From the NCBI RefSeq assembly GCF_030433435.1, contig NZ_JANRHH010000052.1, forward strand, positions 41,771-105,770: a stretch of 64,000 nt of DNA, in the 5' to 3' direction. How positions within the stretch are numbered: the first letter of the stretch is position 1; each line of letters starts with the position of its first letter. This document shows, one piece after another, positions 44,174 through 54,029 of this stretch. The position numbers and the translations under genes were made by a program. Below the pieces are notes generated by a model that was not told the DNA's origin, searched no databases, and was given only the letters and a program-made list of their open reading frames with translations. Source of the DNA: Polycladomyces subterraneus (GTDB lineage: Bacteria; Bacillota; Bacilli; Thermoactinomycetales; JIR-001).

Positions 44174-45730
44174 TCAAATCGACCGTTCCCTACCCTTCCA
44201 GTACGGCTCCCTAAGCACCCGCCGAATCACTTTACCCACGGCACTTTTGGGCAGACTATCGACAAACTCCACCGAATGGGGGCGTTTGTAGGAGGCGAGA
44301 TGTCGGCGGCAGAATTCGATCAGTTCCTCTTCTGTGGCCAGGCAACCCTCTTTCAGCACAACGAAGGCTTTGCCCACCTCACCCCACTTGTCATGGGGAA
44401 CTCCGACAACGGCTGCTTCCATGACAGCCGGATGCTGATACAAGACTTCTTCCACTTCCCGGGGGTAGATATTGAATCCGCCGCTGATGATCATGTCGGA
44501 CTTCCGGTCGACTAAATACACGTATCCGTCTTGGTCGATATAACCCATATCCCTTGTGTGAATCCATCCATCCCGGATCGTCTCACGTGTGAGCTCCGGC
44601 GCTTGAAAGTAATGGCTCATTTGCTGGGCGGAACGAACCGCAATTTCGCCGATTTCGCCAGGCGGTAGTTCTCTACCTTCTTCGTCCACGATTTTCAGCT
44701 GCGTGGTTACCGTCGGGCGCCCGCAGGACAAAAGCCTTTCTTCCAGCTCTGGGTTTTCGAGGGCACGAGCATGATCGTCGATATCCAAAAGGGTTAGAAT
44801 CAAGGGGCATTCCGTCTGGCCGTAATATTGAATAAACTTGGCTCCCCACAGTCGCATACCTTTCTTCAACGTTTCTCTGGGCATCGGTGAAGCGCCGTAA
44901 ATGATCTGCCGGACGGAATCGAATGAAACCTTCTCCACGTCCGGCTCGGCCAGAAGCATGACGATCATCGTCGGAACCAGGTTGAGCGTGGTCGGTCGGA
45001 TATCCTCCACGGCCCGTAAAAATTCCGCCGGTTTGAAACCGGGAAGAATCGCATTGACGCCTCCTCTGATCCAGTGGGGAAGGAGCAGAGTTCCAGATGC
45101 GTGAGTGAGTGGGGCGGCGTGCAACATGATGTCTCCCTTTTCAATTCGGAGTGCCAACAAGATATTGGTTGTGATCGCGCTCCAGGAACCCTGGGTGTGA
45201 ACGGCGGCTTTCAGTTTGCCGGTCGTACCCGACGTGTATTGGATCGTCACCCAATCGTCTTCCGTCAGATGGACCTCCGGTTCCTCCGCTGTCACCGCTT
45301 CCATCTCTTTCGCCAAAGAAACCGCCCAATCCTCGGGATGCCCGTCCACCTGGCAGAACCATCGAACCAACGGCAATTGGGGGCGCAAAGCGGCAACCCG
45401 GTCCCGAAACGTTTCGGAAAAGAGAAGCGCTTTCACCTCCGTTTCACGAATCATGTGAAGGTGTTCCTTTTCGGAAAGACGGGTATTTAAAGGAACCCGA
45501 ACCAGCCCGGATTTGATGATGGCAAAGTCGATTTCCACACTCTGCACGGAGTTAGCCAGCAAAAAGGCTACGCGATCCCCTTTTTTCAAACCGAGGCGTC
45601 GGAGAGTATTAGCCAGGCGATTGGCATTGTAATTGACTTCTCGGAACGTGAGCGTCCGTTCCCCGAAAATAACGGCTGTTTGCTCGGTATAATATTGAGC
45701 TCCCCTCCGAATCAAATCCGCGGCGATCAT
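44174..45730 (-). CDS. AMP-dependent acyl-CoA ligase (second)
   Basis: A 518-residue paralogue of the ligase downstream, with QYTSGTTGKLKAAV, IQYYGQTECP and RKSDMIISGGFNIYP. The catalytic C-terminal Lys lies in PKSAVGKVIRR. The stop lies 32 bases before the next start. It begins two bases after the hydratase stop, indicating tight coupling. Two ligases imply two substrate classes or a transfer of duplicates. Confidence 0.92.
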   Translation of the reverse strand: MIAADLIRRGAQYYTEQTAVIFGERTLTFREVNYNANRLANTLRRLGLKKGDRVAFLLANSVQSVEIDFAIIKSGLVRVPLNTRLSEKEHLHMIRETEVKALLFSETFRDRVAALRPQLPLVRWFCQVDGHPEDWAVSLAKEMEAVTAEEPEVHLTEDDWVTIQYTSGTTGKLKAAVHTQGSWSAITTNILLALRIEKGDIMLHAAPLTHASGTLLLPHWIRGGVNAILPGFKPAEFLRAVEDIRPTTLNLVPTMIVMLLAEPDVEKVSFDSVRQIIYGASPMPRETLKKGMRLWGAKFIQYYGQTECPLILTLLDIDDHARALENPELEERLLSCGRPTVTTQLKIVDEEGRELPPGEIGEIAVRSAQQMSHYFQAPELTRETIRDGWIHTRDMGYIDQDGYVYLVDRKSDMIISGGFNIYPREVEEVLYQHPAVMEAAVVGVPHDKWGEVGKAFVVLKEGCLATEEELIEFCRRHLASYKRPHSVEFVDSLPKSAVGKVIRRVLREPYWKGRERSI

Positions 45731-45732
45731 GA

Positions 45733-46515
45733 CTAATCTTCCTCCGTTTCCTTGCGTTTCTGAAATCTCACCAAACCCTCCCGTGTCACTTCACTTTTGA
45801 CATGAGGCATTCCGAGATGGCATTCCGCCCGCAATCCCTCTTCCAAAGTCAACCCCCAGCCCCGAACCATGGCTTGTTTATCCGTGCGCAGTGAATCCTG
45901 GGGATAAGCGGCGATCTGGGCGGCCAACTCTTTCGCCCGGGTCAACAGGTGCTCCGGTTCCGTCACTTCGGTGACCAGCCCCCATTCCAGGGCCGTTTGG
46001 GCGTTGATTCGCCGTCCAGTCAAAATTAGATCCATCGCCCTTCCCCAGCCGATGATGCGCGGCAGGCGCTGGGTGCCACCGTCAACCAGCGGAACATTCC
46101 ACCTCCTCTCGAGACAGCCGAATTCGGCATTAGTGGCAGCGATGCGGATATCGCACCAAGCGGCCATTTCCAGTCCCCCTGCAAAGCAATAACCGTTGAT
46201 TGCCGCAATGGTTGGCTTAAAGATGTCTGTTATCCGGGTAAAGCCGAGATATCCCCTGCCGTTGTACGCAAAATCAGGATCAAATTGATCCCGGGGGCCC
46301 AAAGAATCGAGGGCTTTCAAATCGGCACCGGAACTGAAGGACGGACCTTTTCCGGTTAAAATGGCCACTTTTGCCACTGGATCGTCGCGAAAATCCGTCC
46401 AGGCGCGAAAAAGGGCGTCGGCGGTTTCTCCGTCGATACAATTGTGCTTCGAGGGGCGGTTGATGAAGATGATAACGATGGCTCCTTCCTTTTCTACCAA
46501 CACCTTGTCGGTCAT
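45733..46515 (-). CDS. Enoyl-CoA hydratase/isomerase
   Basis: A 260-residue crotonase-fold enzyme. The oxyanion-hole segments are SSGADLKAL and AINGYCFAGGLEMAAWCDI; the catalytic Glu position lies in ECLERRW-type context (FGCLERRWNVPLVDGG). Start 46515 follows GGAGG and overlaps the regulator's stop by four bases. It hydrates enoyl-CoA for the dehydrogenase in the cluster. Confidence 0.92.
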   Translation of the reverse strand: MTDKVLVEKEGAIVIIFINRPSKHNCIDGETADALFRAWTDFRDDPVAKVAILTGKGPSFSSGADLKALDSLGPRDQFDPDFAYNGRGYLGFTRITDIFKPTIAAINGYCFAGGLEMAAWCDIRIAATNAEFGCLERRWNVPLVDGGTQRLPRIIGWGRAMDLILTGRRINAQTALEWGLVTEVTEPEHLLTRAKELAAQIAAYPQDSLRTDKQAMVRGWGLTLEEGLRAECHLGMPHVKSEVTREGLVRFQKRKETEED

Positions 46516-46919
46516 GTTTTTTCCTCCTTTTTTTTCAGCAGCCGGTATTGGCGTTTGGCTTCCTCGATCGCATCCACCAGCTCCTGCTCCAGAATTTTCA
46601 GTTCCTCGATCCGATTGCGCACTTCCTCCAAATATGCGTAGCGGATCCCCTCTTCATATTGGCGTTTTTGGGTGGGATCGATTTCGTAGAGTTGCAAGAG
46701 AGAGGCGATTTCTTTCAGGGAAAACCCGAGCATTTTCCCTCGCAAAATCATCTTGATCCGTGCTCGGTCGCGGCGGGAATAGATGCGGTGGCTTCCCGCG
46801 GTCCGCCTCGGGCTTATCAGACCGAGTTCCTCGTAATAACGGATGGTCCGCTGACTGATGTTGAATTCCTGCACCAAATCGGAAATCAGATATTCCTTAC
46901 GGTTGTTCGGCTCATCCAC
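46512..46919 (-). CDS. MerR family regulator of the acyl-CoA cluster
   Basis: About 135 residues. The winged helix is ISQRTIRYYEELGLISPRRT then RIYSRRDRARIKMI, and the coiled-coil dimer helix follows. No Cys-rich metal site, so it resembles LiuR-type regulators of branched-chain or fatty acyl-CoA catabolism. GTG 46919 is the likely start (AGGGGG upstream); GTG 46928 is possible. First gene of the leftward operon, probably autoregulated. Confidence 0.85.
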   Translation of the reverse strand: MDEPNNRKEYLISDLVQEFNISQRTIRYYEELGLISPRRTAGSHRIYSRRDRARIKMILRGKMLGFSLKEIASLLQLYEIDPTQKRQYEEGIRYAYLEEVRNRIEELKILEQELVDAIEEAKRQYRLLKKKEEKT

Positions 46920-46942
46920 TAACCCCACCCCCTATAATCTGA

Positions 46943-46970
46943 ATATTAACATAATTAACGTTGGTGTCAA
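46943..46970 (-). promoter_or_regulatory. Promoter of the MerR-led operon
   Basis: TTGACA (46970-46965), 16-bp spacer, TAATAT (46948-46943). The spacer contains GTTAAT repeats that may be part of the operator. Confidence 0.6.
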
Positions 46971-46974
46971 TTAT

Positions 46975-47608
46975 ATAACTTAGACGTATAGTCATGGTCG
47001 AAACAACCCGACTCATTGTTGGATCCCTTCTTTCCCAACCGAAACCTGTGACACCGTTACTTTTTCACCCCAGCTGTCCGTCGGCCAACCCCGTAGCATT
47101 TTCCACCACTTACTTCAGATACCGTTTTTCACGTAGGCGTAAATCGGGGCGAAATTGAAATTAGCGAAAAATCCGGCCAACAGCAGGTGCGAGCAACAGC
47201 TCGGTTTGTCCCTTTTCCACGGCCGAGGATCCAGAGGATCGGGATGCATCCCAGGTAGGCGATCAGCCCATCCTACCTTTACGTTGGTGTAGCTGCTCCA
47301 CTGTAAATACCCCAAATACCCCGATTGGTACTAACCCCCTTCTTCACGGCCACTCCTTCTGATAGTCTTCTTTGTTCTTCGGGGTGGTCAACTTCTCGAT
47401 TAGTAAAGTGGTAACTTTTGCTTGACAAACAAAACCTAAGCAATATTGTGCTATTAAATCGAAGGATTATCTCTAGAGCCTTCGATTTTTGGCCAATTAT
47501 AATGAATGTAAACAAAATGTAACAAGATACGCAAAATTGTTATTTATCCTTCCAAGAAATTAATTTCAGAATATTATTACTATTATAAATGAATGGGGGA
47601 AGCGTCGG
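46975..47608. other. Long intergenic region with a decayed membrane-protein fragment
   Basis: About 600 bases without an intact gene. On the minus strand around 47115-47290 two frames read GLIAYLGCIPILWILGRGKG and LLLAGFFANFNFAPIYAYVK, suggesting a frameshifted remnant of a transporter. The right part is AT-rich and contains the promoter region of the MFS gene. Confidence 0.4.
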
Positions 47609-48964
47609 ATGACTGTACAAAGAATCCAGATTGATGATGCACCGTTAAACAAATTCCATTTGCGAATTACTGCCCTTACGTTCGGATCGAACTTCTGTGA
47701 CGGATACGCGCTTGGAATCATCGGTATAGCGCTGAGCCTCTTAGGGGCCCAAATGCATCTCAGCCCCGTTTGGCAAGGGTTGCTCGGAAGTTCAGCATTA
47801 ATAGGCTTATTTTTCGGAAGTTTACTATTAGGTTGGTTATCTGATCGAATTGGTAGACAGAAGATTTACGTTACAAACTTCGTAATCATAACGATTGCTT
47901 CTGTTTTACAGTTTTTTGTGAACGACCCAGTTACTCTATTTATTTTACGTATCCTTATCGGTCTTGCTTTAGGAGGAGACTACGCGGTGGGTTCAACATT
48001 GCTCGCCGAGTTTGCTCCAAAGAAATATCGGGGTTCACTGCTCTCTGCTTTGAATGTTCTGTGGACGCTTGGGTATACGATTGCAACACTGGTCGGATAT
48101 TTCCTTGAGAAAACCGGCCCGGATTCATGGCGTTTGATGTTGGCAACGGGTGCAATTCCAGCGGTGATCGTGTTACTGTTGCGAATTGGCACACCAGAGT
48201 CACCAAGATGGCTGATTAGCATGGGACGTGAACAAGAGGCACGTCAAATTGTGAAGAAGTACATTGGTCCAAACATCGAGATTGACGACATGATTGCAGA
48301 ATCTAAGCAAGTTACCTTTGGGTTTAAAGATCTCTTTACAAAACAGATTCGGCTGCGCACCATTTTTGGCAGTCTGTTTTACGTCTGTATCGTGCTGCCG
48401 TACTTTGCAATCTACACTTACTTACCAACCATTTTGAAGCAGTTGGGATATGTGGAAAACTTCCTCGTTGATACATTATTGAACATCTTCTTGCTCGTTG
48501 GTTCGATTGCGGGAGTATGGTTTACCGAGAAGATGACGCGCAGAGGGTTTATTATCTACTCGTTTGCGGTGCTCACCATCACGCTGTTCCTCGTGACCGT
48601 GTTGCCTATGAGTATGCTCACCTTCCAGTTTATCGCGTTTGCTATCTTTACATTTGTCATGTCGGCAGTTTCTAACTTGACGCTGGTTTATCCAGCTGAA
48701 TTGTTCCCGACAGAAGTTCGTTCATCCGGTACCGGTGTAGTCACAGCCATCAGCCGTGTGGGTTCAGCAGTTGGAACCTTCTTCCTACCACTGATGAGTT
48801 TAACATCTTCCATGATTGGAATGACCCTGGTTCTATTATTGGGTACCATCATTTCGATTGCTTGGGCACCAGAAACGGGACGTCTTACCTTAAACGAAGC
48901 GAGCAATCCGCTTCATCGTAAGGATAGCGCTTTTAGTGAAGTAGCGAGTAACATACTGAAGTAA
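47609..48964 (+). CDS. MFS transporter, metabolite:H+ symporter type
   Basis: A 451-residue, 12-helix permease. MFS signatures: GWLSDRIGRQKIYV after helix 2, ALGGDYAVGSTLLAEFAPKK in helix 4 region, and TPESPRWL before the central loop, as in the sugar-porter and aromatic-acid/H+ symporter groups. ATG 47609 follows GGGGGAAG. GC is lower than in the flanking catabolic genes. It is followed on the same strand, after a 213-bp leader region, by the HutH-like gene, so it probably carries that protein's substrate or product. Confidence 0.88.
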   Translation: MTVQRIQIDDAPLNKFHLRITALTFGSNFCDGYALGIIGIALSLLGAQMHLSPVWQGLLGSSALIGLFFGSLLLGWLSDRIGRQKIYVTNFVIITIASVLQFFVNDPVTLFILRILIGLALGGDYAVGSTLLAEFAPKKYRGSLLSALNVLWTLGYTIATLVGYFLEKTGPDSWRLMLATGAIPAVIVLLLRIGTPESPRWLISMGREQEARQIVKKYIGPNIEIDDMIAESKQVTFGFKDLFTKQIRLRTIFGSLFYVCIVLPYFAIYTYLPTILKQLGYVENFLVDTLLNIFLLVGSIAGVWFTEKMTRRGFIIYSFAVLTITLFLVTVLPMSMLTFQFIAFAIFTFVMSAVSNLTLVYPAELFPTEVRSSGTGVVTAISRVGSAVGTFFLPLMSLTSSMIGMTLVLLLGTIISIAWAPETGRLTLNEASNPLHRKDSAFSEVASNILK

Positions 48965-49027
48965 GTTTTAGATAACATCGTTGAGTCACAATGAAACGCA
49001 ATACACGGAGCTTATTTTTCATTAATC

Positions 49028-49060
49028 AACCCGCCCAGGGTGTTTTTCTCTGGGCGGGTT
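49028..49060 (+). terminator. Strong hairpin between MFS and hutH-like genes
   Basis: Perfect 11-bp stem AACCCGCCCAG/CTGGGCGGGTT. The T-rich stretch is in the loop rather than after the stem, so it may attenuate rather than terminate. Confidence 0.55.
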
Positions 49061-49177
49061 GGACGTTGGGATGACGAGCATGATGATGAGAGAGGTTTCC
49101 TGTCTCTCATATAAACCTCAATAGACTGATTGTGAATTGTGAGAAGGCATTATTTAAACTTGAGAGGGGGTTAAGAG

Positions 49178-50749
49178 TTGACGACTCCTATAGTGACACC
49201 CGTTCGCCCTCACCCAAAGGAGATTAAACAAGTTACACTTGGCAGTGGCGATATTACGGTTCAAGATCTCGTGGCCGTTGCCCGCTATGGGGCAAAAGTG
49301 TCATTTTCACAAGCATATTGTGATCGTGTAAACCAATCCCGAGGGTTAATTGAAAAGTTTCTTGAAGAAAACCGTTTGATTTATGGGGTTACAACTGGTT
49401 TTGGCAGTAATGTAACCAAAGTGGTATCCCCAGAAGATGCAGAAACACTACAGCGGAACATCATCTACTCACACGCAGTTTCCGTCGGAGAACCACTCGA
49501 ACATGAGATTGTCCGGGCTACGCAATTTATGATTCTTTTAGTACTTGGTCAAGGTTTCTCAGGGGTTCGACTTGAAGTGTTGAAGGCAATCGCTTCACTG
49601 CTCAATCATCACATCGTTCCGTTTGCGCCTGGAGATGGATCCGTTGGTTATCTCTCACCGGAAGCACACATGGCGTTGGTTCTCATGGGAGAGGGAAGTG
49701 CTTGGTATCAAGGTCAGTTGTTGTCAGGTCGCGATGCCCTTGCAAAAGCAGGACTGCAACCGATAAATCTGAGTTGTAAAGAAGGATTGGCGCTGATAAC
49801 CGGGACCACATCCGTCACGGCCATCGCAGCGCTCGCACTTTACAATGCAACTCAAGCTGTGAAAACAGCGGACATTGCCGGAGCGATGTCACTTGAAGCG
49901 TTAAAAGGGACCATCAAGGCGTTTGATAGTCGGTTAAATGCACTCAAGAAACACTCGGAGCAGGTACAGACTGCAGAAACTCTTTTGCGCATTCTAAGTG
50001 GAAGTGAAATCGCAGACACGTACAAGGATTATCGACTTCAGGATGCCCTTAGTTTGCGGTGTATTCCACAAGTTCACGGCGCCGTAAAAAAGGCCCTGAA
50101 GGACGCAGAGAAAAATATCGTAAATGAAATGAATTCCGTGAGCGACAACCCCATTGTGTACCCCTTGGATGACGATGGCATTGCCCTCATGGGTGGGAAT
50201 TTTGATGGAACCTATGTAGGTATGTCTGCGGACGCCATGTGCGTTGCGATGGCAAATCTGGCAAAAATGTCTGAGCGAAGAATTGATCGGTTGGTCAATT
50301 ACCATGTCAGTGAACTACCAGATTTTCTAGTCGTCAATCCAGGACTGAACAATGGGTACATGATTCCTCAGTACACTGCAGCTGGGTTGTTTGCGGAAAT
50401 TCAAGCACTCTCCCATCCGGCGACTATAAACAATATTCCCACGTGTGCAATTCAAGAAGACGTTGTTTCTTTTGCCTACAATGCAGCGCGAAAAGCTTAT
50501 CAAATCTCCACGAAACTTGAACATATTCTTGCCATTGAACTGATGACGGCGGCTCAAGCACTGGATTTCCATCATCCCCTCAAACCTTCACCAGCAACAG
50601 GGGAAGTCTATCGCATTATTCGCAAGCAAGTTCCAATGCTTACAGAAGACAGGTTGTTATACCCCGACATGTGCAACATTCACCAGCTCATTCACGAAGG
50701 TGAAGTTGTCAAGGTCGTGGAAGAAGTCATTGGACACATAATATTGTAA
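49178..50749 (+). CDS. Histidine-ammonia-lyase-fold protein lacking the MIO triad
   Basis: A 523-residue member of the HAL/PAL/TAL family by most landmarks: YGVTTGFGSN (first catalytic Tyr), GLALITGTT, SVSDNPIVY, GGNFDG, LSERR-like MSERRIDRL, and QED. But the segment that normally reads GSVGASGDLAPLAH reads GSVGYLSPEAH: the Ala-Ser-Gly that cyclises to the MIO cofactor is missing and three residues are deleted. The Tyr of QDPYSLRC is Leu here (QDALSLRC). So normal histidine deamination is not expected. TTG 49178 follows GAGAGGGGG. Paired with an MFS carrier. It may have another activity or be a non-catalytic homologue. Confidence 0.9.
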   Translation: MTTPIVTPVRPHPKEIKQVTLGSGDITVQDLVAVARYGAKVSFSQAYCDRVNQSRGLIEKFLEENRLIYGVTTGFGSNVTKVVSPEDAETLQRNIIYSHAVSVGEPLEHEIVRATQFMILLVLGQGFSGVRLEVLKAIASLLNHHIVPFAPGDGSVGYLSPEAHMALVLMGEGSAWYQGQLLSGRDALAKAGLQPINLSCKEGLALITGTTSVTAIAALALYNATQAVKTADIAGAMSLEALKGTIKAFDSRLNALKKHSEQVQTAETLLRILSGSEIADTYKDYRLQDALSLRCIPQVHGAVKKALKDAEKNIVNEMNSVSDNPIVYPLDDDGIALMGGNFDGTYVGMSADAMCVAMANLAKMSERRIDRLVNYHVSELPDFLVVNPGLNNGYMIPQYTAAGLFAEIQALSHPATINNIPTCAIQEDVVSFAYNAARKAYQISTKLEHILAIELMTAAQALDFHHPLKPSPATGEVYRIIRKQVPMLTEDRLLYPDMCNIHQLIHEGEVVKVVEEVIGHIIL

Positions 50750-50834
50750 GCCCACGAAAGAGGCCAATGACATGAGGCACCAATCAAAGCTGCTTTCTCC
50801 CATCTACTCATATCCGGGAAGCTTGTTCACGAGG

Positions 50835-50962
50835 CCAACTTTTCTGACTGACTTCCAGAAATATGGTCCGCAGCCCCGGATGCTGATTATCGACGAGGTG
50901 GGTCTCCTTCCAATGGGCAGTGTGGCCGCCAATCTGTTCTTCCAGTTGATCGTCTATCTGTC
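50835..50962 (+). pseudogene. istB: IS21-type IstB fragment
   Basis: The stretch FQKYGPQPRMLIIDEVGLLP then ANLFFQLIVY matches the Walker B region of the IS21 helper ATPase IstB (LIIDE-G-LP). Neither end of the gene is present, so it is a relic left between the hutH-like and hutI genes. Confidence 0.75.
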
Positions 50963-50986
50963 GTTCTTCTTTCTTTCTCTCGCGGT

Positions 50987-52270
50987 TTACACCGTAAGCT
51001 GTCCGTCGGCCACCACGACGCGTCCTTTCTTGATCACCGTATCCACATGGTTGATGCCAAAGTGATACGGAAGATACGCCAAGTTGGTCGCGTCAAACAA
51101 CACCAGGTCGGCCTGCTTGCCCGGCTCGAGGCTGCCGATCACGTCACCTCTGCCGATCGCGCAGGCGGCGTTAATCGTCATGCCCGTAATCACTTCTTCC
51201 GGCGTCATGCCGAGATTGAGGCACGCAAGGGTCATCACCAACTGCAGCGACTCCGTGGGTGAACTACCCGGGTTGTAGTCCGTGGACAGCGCTACCGGTA
51301 CTCCTAATTCTATCATGTCCCTTGCCCTCGCGTGCGACTTGGCCCGCAAGTTGAACGAGGTGGCGGGAAGGCAGACGGCGATCACGCCCGCGTCGCTCAT
51401 CGCTTTTAACCCCTCGTCGGTGGTGGCAAGCAAATGCTCCGCCGAAATACAGCCCAGCTCCGCCGCCAGTTGTGCCCCGCCGAGCGGCTCGATCTCGTCG
51501 GCGTGCAGTTTCAACCCGAAGCCCAGCTCTTTGGCGGCCGCGAGGATCTCGCGCGACTCGTCCACCGTAAACACGTCGTGCTCACAAAAAACGTCACAAA
51601 ACTCGGCCAGCCCCTGCCGCTTCACTTCCGGCAGCATCTCATCGATCACCAGCTTGACGTACTCACCTGAACGGCCTTTATACTCCAGCGGCACGGCGTG
51701 GGCGCCCATAAACGTAGAGACCAGGTCCACCGGATGGGTTTCGTTCAACCGTTTGATCACCCGGAGCTGCTTCAGCTCGTCTTCCAGTGTCAGACCGTAG
51801 CCGCTTTTGGCCTCTACGGTCGTCGCTCCGTACAGCATCATGATATTCAAACTTTTCCACGCTTTTTCATACAGCTCGTTTTCCGAGGCCGCGCGGGTGG
51901 CCCGTACAGTGCTGAGAATGCCGCCGCCCTGGGCCAGGATTTCTAGATACGGCACACCCTTCAGCTTCAACTCCAGTTCGTGTTCGCGGGAGCCGCCGTG
52001 TACCAAGTGGGTATGCGGATCTACCAGACCCGGGGTCACCAGCCGCCCTTTCGCGTCCAGGGTCCGGTCGACGGCCAGCCCCGCGATTTCCGCTCGGACG
52101 TCTGCTTCCGGCCCTGCCGCCACGATTTTCCCATCCGCGATGGCCACGGAGCCTCCCGTCACGGCGCCAACGTCCGACATATCACGGCCACGCCGAGGTC
52201 CCGGCTTTCCGCGCATCGTCACCAAGAGACCAATGTTATACACTAAAAGATCGATACGTTCCGGTTTCAT
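50987..52270 (-). CDS. hutI: Imidazolonepropionase
   Basis: A 427-residue amidohydrolase that opens the imidazolone ring to N-formimino-glutamate. Metal ligands: DPHTHLVHGG (HxH), LKLHADE (His), ATTDEG region (His/Asp follow) and STDYNPGS. ATG 52270 follows AAGGAG. Third enzyme of the leftward hutG-hutU-hutI set. Length is normal. Confidence 0.96.
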   Translation of the reverse strand: MKPERIDLLVYNIGLLVTMRGKPGPRRGRDMSDVGAVTGGSVAIADGKIVAAGPEADVRAEIAGLAVDRTLDAKGRLVTPGLVDPHTHLVHGGSREHELELKLKGVPYLEILAQGGGILSTVRATRAASENELYEKAWKSLNIMMLYGATTVEAKSGYGLTLEDELKQLRVIKRLNETHPVDLVSTFMGAHAVPLEYKGRSGEYVKLVIDEMLPEVKRQGLAEFCDVFCEHDVFTVDESREILAAAKELGFGLKLHADEIEPLGGAQLAAELGCISAEHLLATTDEGLKAMSDAGVIAVCLPATSFNLRAKSHARARDMIELGVPVALSTDYNPGSSPTESLQLVMTLACLNLGMTPEEVITGMTINAACAIGRGDVIGSLEPGKQADLVLFDATNLAYLPYHFGINHVDTVIKKGRVVVADGQLTV

Positions 52271-52293
52271 ACTCTCACTCCTTTTCATAGGGC

Positions 52294-52317
52294 ATCCCGG
52301 GGGCATTTCCCCGGGAT
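52294..52317 (-). other. Hairpin between hutU and hutI
   Basis: Perfect ATCCCGGGG/CCCCGGGAT stem without a T-run; likely an mRNA stabiliser or partial attenuator inside the operon. Confidence 0.5.
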
Positions 52318-52341
52318 TCTGTTTTTCGATGCCATAATTGT

Positions 52342-54006
52342 TCAGAGGCCGAGCATCGGCACGCGCACGCCGCGTTCCTTAGCAGTCTTTATAGCCAGGT
52401 CGTACCCGGCGTCGGCATGGCGGATGACACCCATGCCCGGGTCGGTAGTGAGAACGCGGGAGAGCCGTTCTTCTGCTTCCTTAGAGCCATCGGCCACCAC
52501 GACCATACCCGCGTGAAGCGAGTATCCCATACCGACGCCGCCGCCGTGATGCACCGACACCCAGCTCGCCCCGGCAGCGGTGTTGACCAGCGCGTTGAGG
52601 ATCGCCCAATCGCCTACCACGTCGCTGCCGTCCTTCATCGCTTCCGTCTCCCGGTTTGGCGATGCTACCGAGCCGCAATCGAGGTGGTCGCGGCCGATTA
52701 CGATAGGCGCGGAAATTTCACCTTTGCGCACCATTTCGTTGATGGCGAGGCCCATCTTTACGCGCTCACCATAGCCGAGCCAGCAAATGCGGGAGGGCAG
52801 GCCCTGAAATGCCACCTTTTCGCGGGCCATGGTGATCCAACGGCGTAAGTGTTCGTTTTCCGGGAAGAGCTTGAGCACTAGCCCGTCGGTCTTGTAGATG
52901 TCTTCCCGGTCGCCGGATAGCGCCGCCCAGCGGAACGGTCCTTTTCCTTCGCAGAACATCGGACGGATGTAGGCCGGGACAAAGCCGGGGAAGTTGAACG
53001 CATCTTTTACGCCCTCGTCATAGGCGACCTGACGGATATTGTTGCCGTAGTCAAAAACGACGGCACCCATTTTTTGCAGATCCAGCATCGCCTGAACATG
53101 TACCGCCATCGACTCGCGGGAGAGGCGGACGTATTTCTCTGGATCCTTCTTGCGTAATTCAGCCGCCTCTTCCAACGTAAATCCGCGGGGCACGTAGCCG
53201 TTCAGCGGGTCATGCGCAGAGGTCTGGTCGGTAACAAAGTCGGGTACAATACCGCGGCGCACGAATTCAGGGTAGATCTCAGCGGCGTTTCCAACGAGAC
53301 CGATGGACAGTGGCTTGCCCCGTTTTTGCGCTTCGCTAGCCAGCTTCAGTGCTTCGTCCAGATCGTACACCATGACGTCACAGTAGCGGGTGTCGATCCG
53401 GCGCTGAATACGGGATGGGTCGACATCGACACCGATCACGACCCCTTCATTCATCGTGACAGCCAGCGGCTGCGCTCCACCCATACCACCCAGACCGGCG
53501 GTGAGGGTGAGCGTGCCTTTTAGCGTGCCGCCGCGATGCTGACGGGCGGCTTCCGCAAACGTTTCATACGTTCCCTGCAAAATTCCTTGGGTGCCGATGT
53601 AGATCCAGCTTCCCGCGGTCATTTGCCCGTACATCATTAGCCCTTTCTGTTCGAGTTCGCGGAACGTTTCCCAGTTGGCATAAGCCGGCACGAGAACGGA
53701 GTTGGAAATTAGCACTCGGGGTGCAAGCGGATGAGTCTGGAAGATGCCGACCGGTTTGCCCGACTGCACCAGCAGGGTTTCGTCGCCCTCCAGGTTCAAC
53801 AGGCACTCGACAATCTTGTCATAACACTCCCAGTTGCGGGCCGCTTTCCCGATTCCCCCGTACACGACGAGATCTTCCGGGCGCTCGGCCACTTCTGGAT
53901 CCAGGTTGTTCATCAGCATGCGTAATGCCGCTTCCTGCGGCCAGCCTTTCGCGTTCAGTTTGTTGCCACGAGGTGCACGAATGACGCGTGCTTTGGTTTC
54001 TGCCAT
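52342..54006 (-). CDS. hutU: Urocanate hydratase
   Basis: A 554-residue cytosolic enzyme converting urocanate to imidazolonepropionate with a tightly bound NAD. Family blocks are intact: [20 protein letters not shown] (NAD site), [20 protein letters not shown] with the active-site Cys, and [20 protein letters not shown]. Length is typical. It begins 23 bases after hutG. Confidence 0.97.
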   Translation of the reverse strand: MAETKARVIRAPRGNKLNAKGWPQEAALRMLMNNLDPEVAERPEDLVVYGGIGKAARNWECYDKIVECLLNLEGDETLLVQSGKPVGIFQTHPLAPRVLISNSVLVPAYANWETFRELEQKGLMMYGQMTAGSWIYIGTQGILQGTYETFAEAARQHRGGTLKGTLTLTAGLGGMGGAQPLAVTMNEGVVIGVDVDPSRIQRRIDTRYCDVMVYDLDEALKLASEAQKRGKPLSIGLVGNAAEIYPEFVRRGIVPDFVTDQTSAHDPLNGYVPRGFTLEEAAELRKKDPEKYVRLSRESMAVHVQAMLDLQKMGAVVFDYGNNIRQVAYDEGVKDAFNFPGFVPAYIRPMFCEGKGPFRWAALSGDREDIYKTDGLVLKLFPENEHLRRWITMAREKVAFQGLPSRICWLGYGERVKMGLAINEMVRKGEISAPIVIGRDHLDCGSVASPNRETEAMKDGSDVVGDWAILNALVNTAAGASWVSVHHGGGVGMGYSLHAGMVVVADGSKEAEERLSRVLTTDPGMGVIRHADAGYDLAIKTAKERGVRVPMLGL

Positions 54007-54029
54007 GGGTCATCTCTCCCGTTGTCTTC

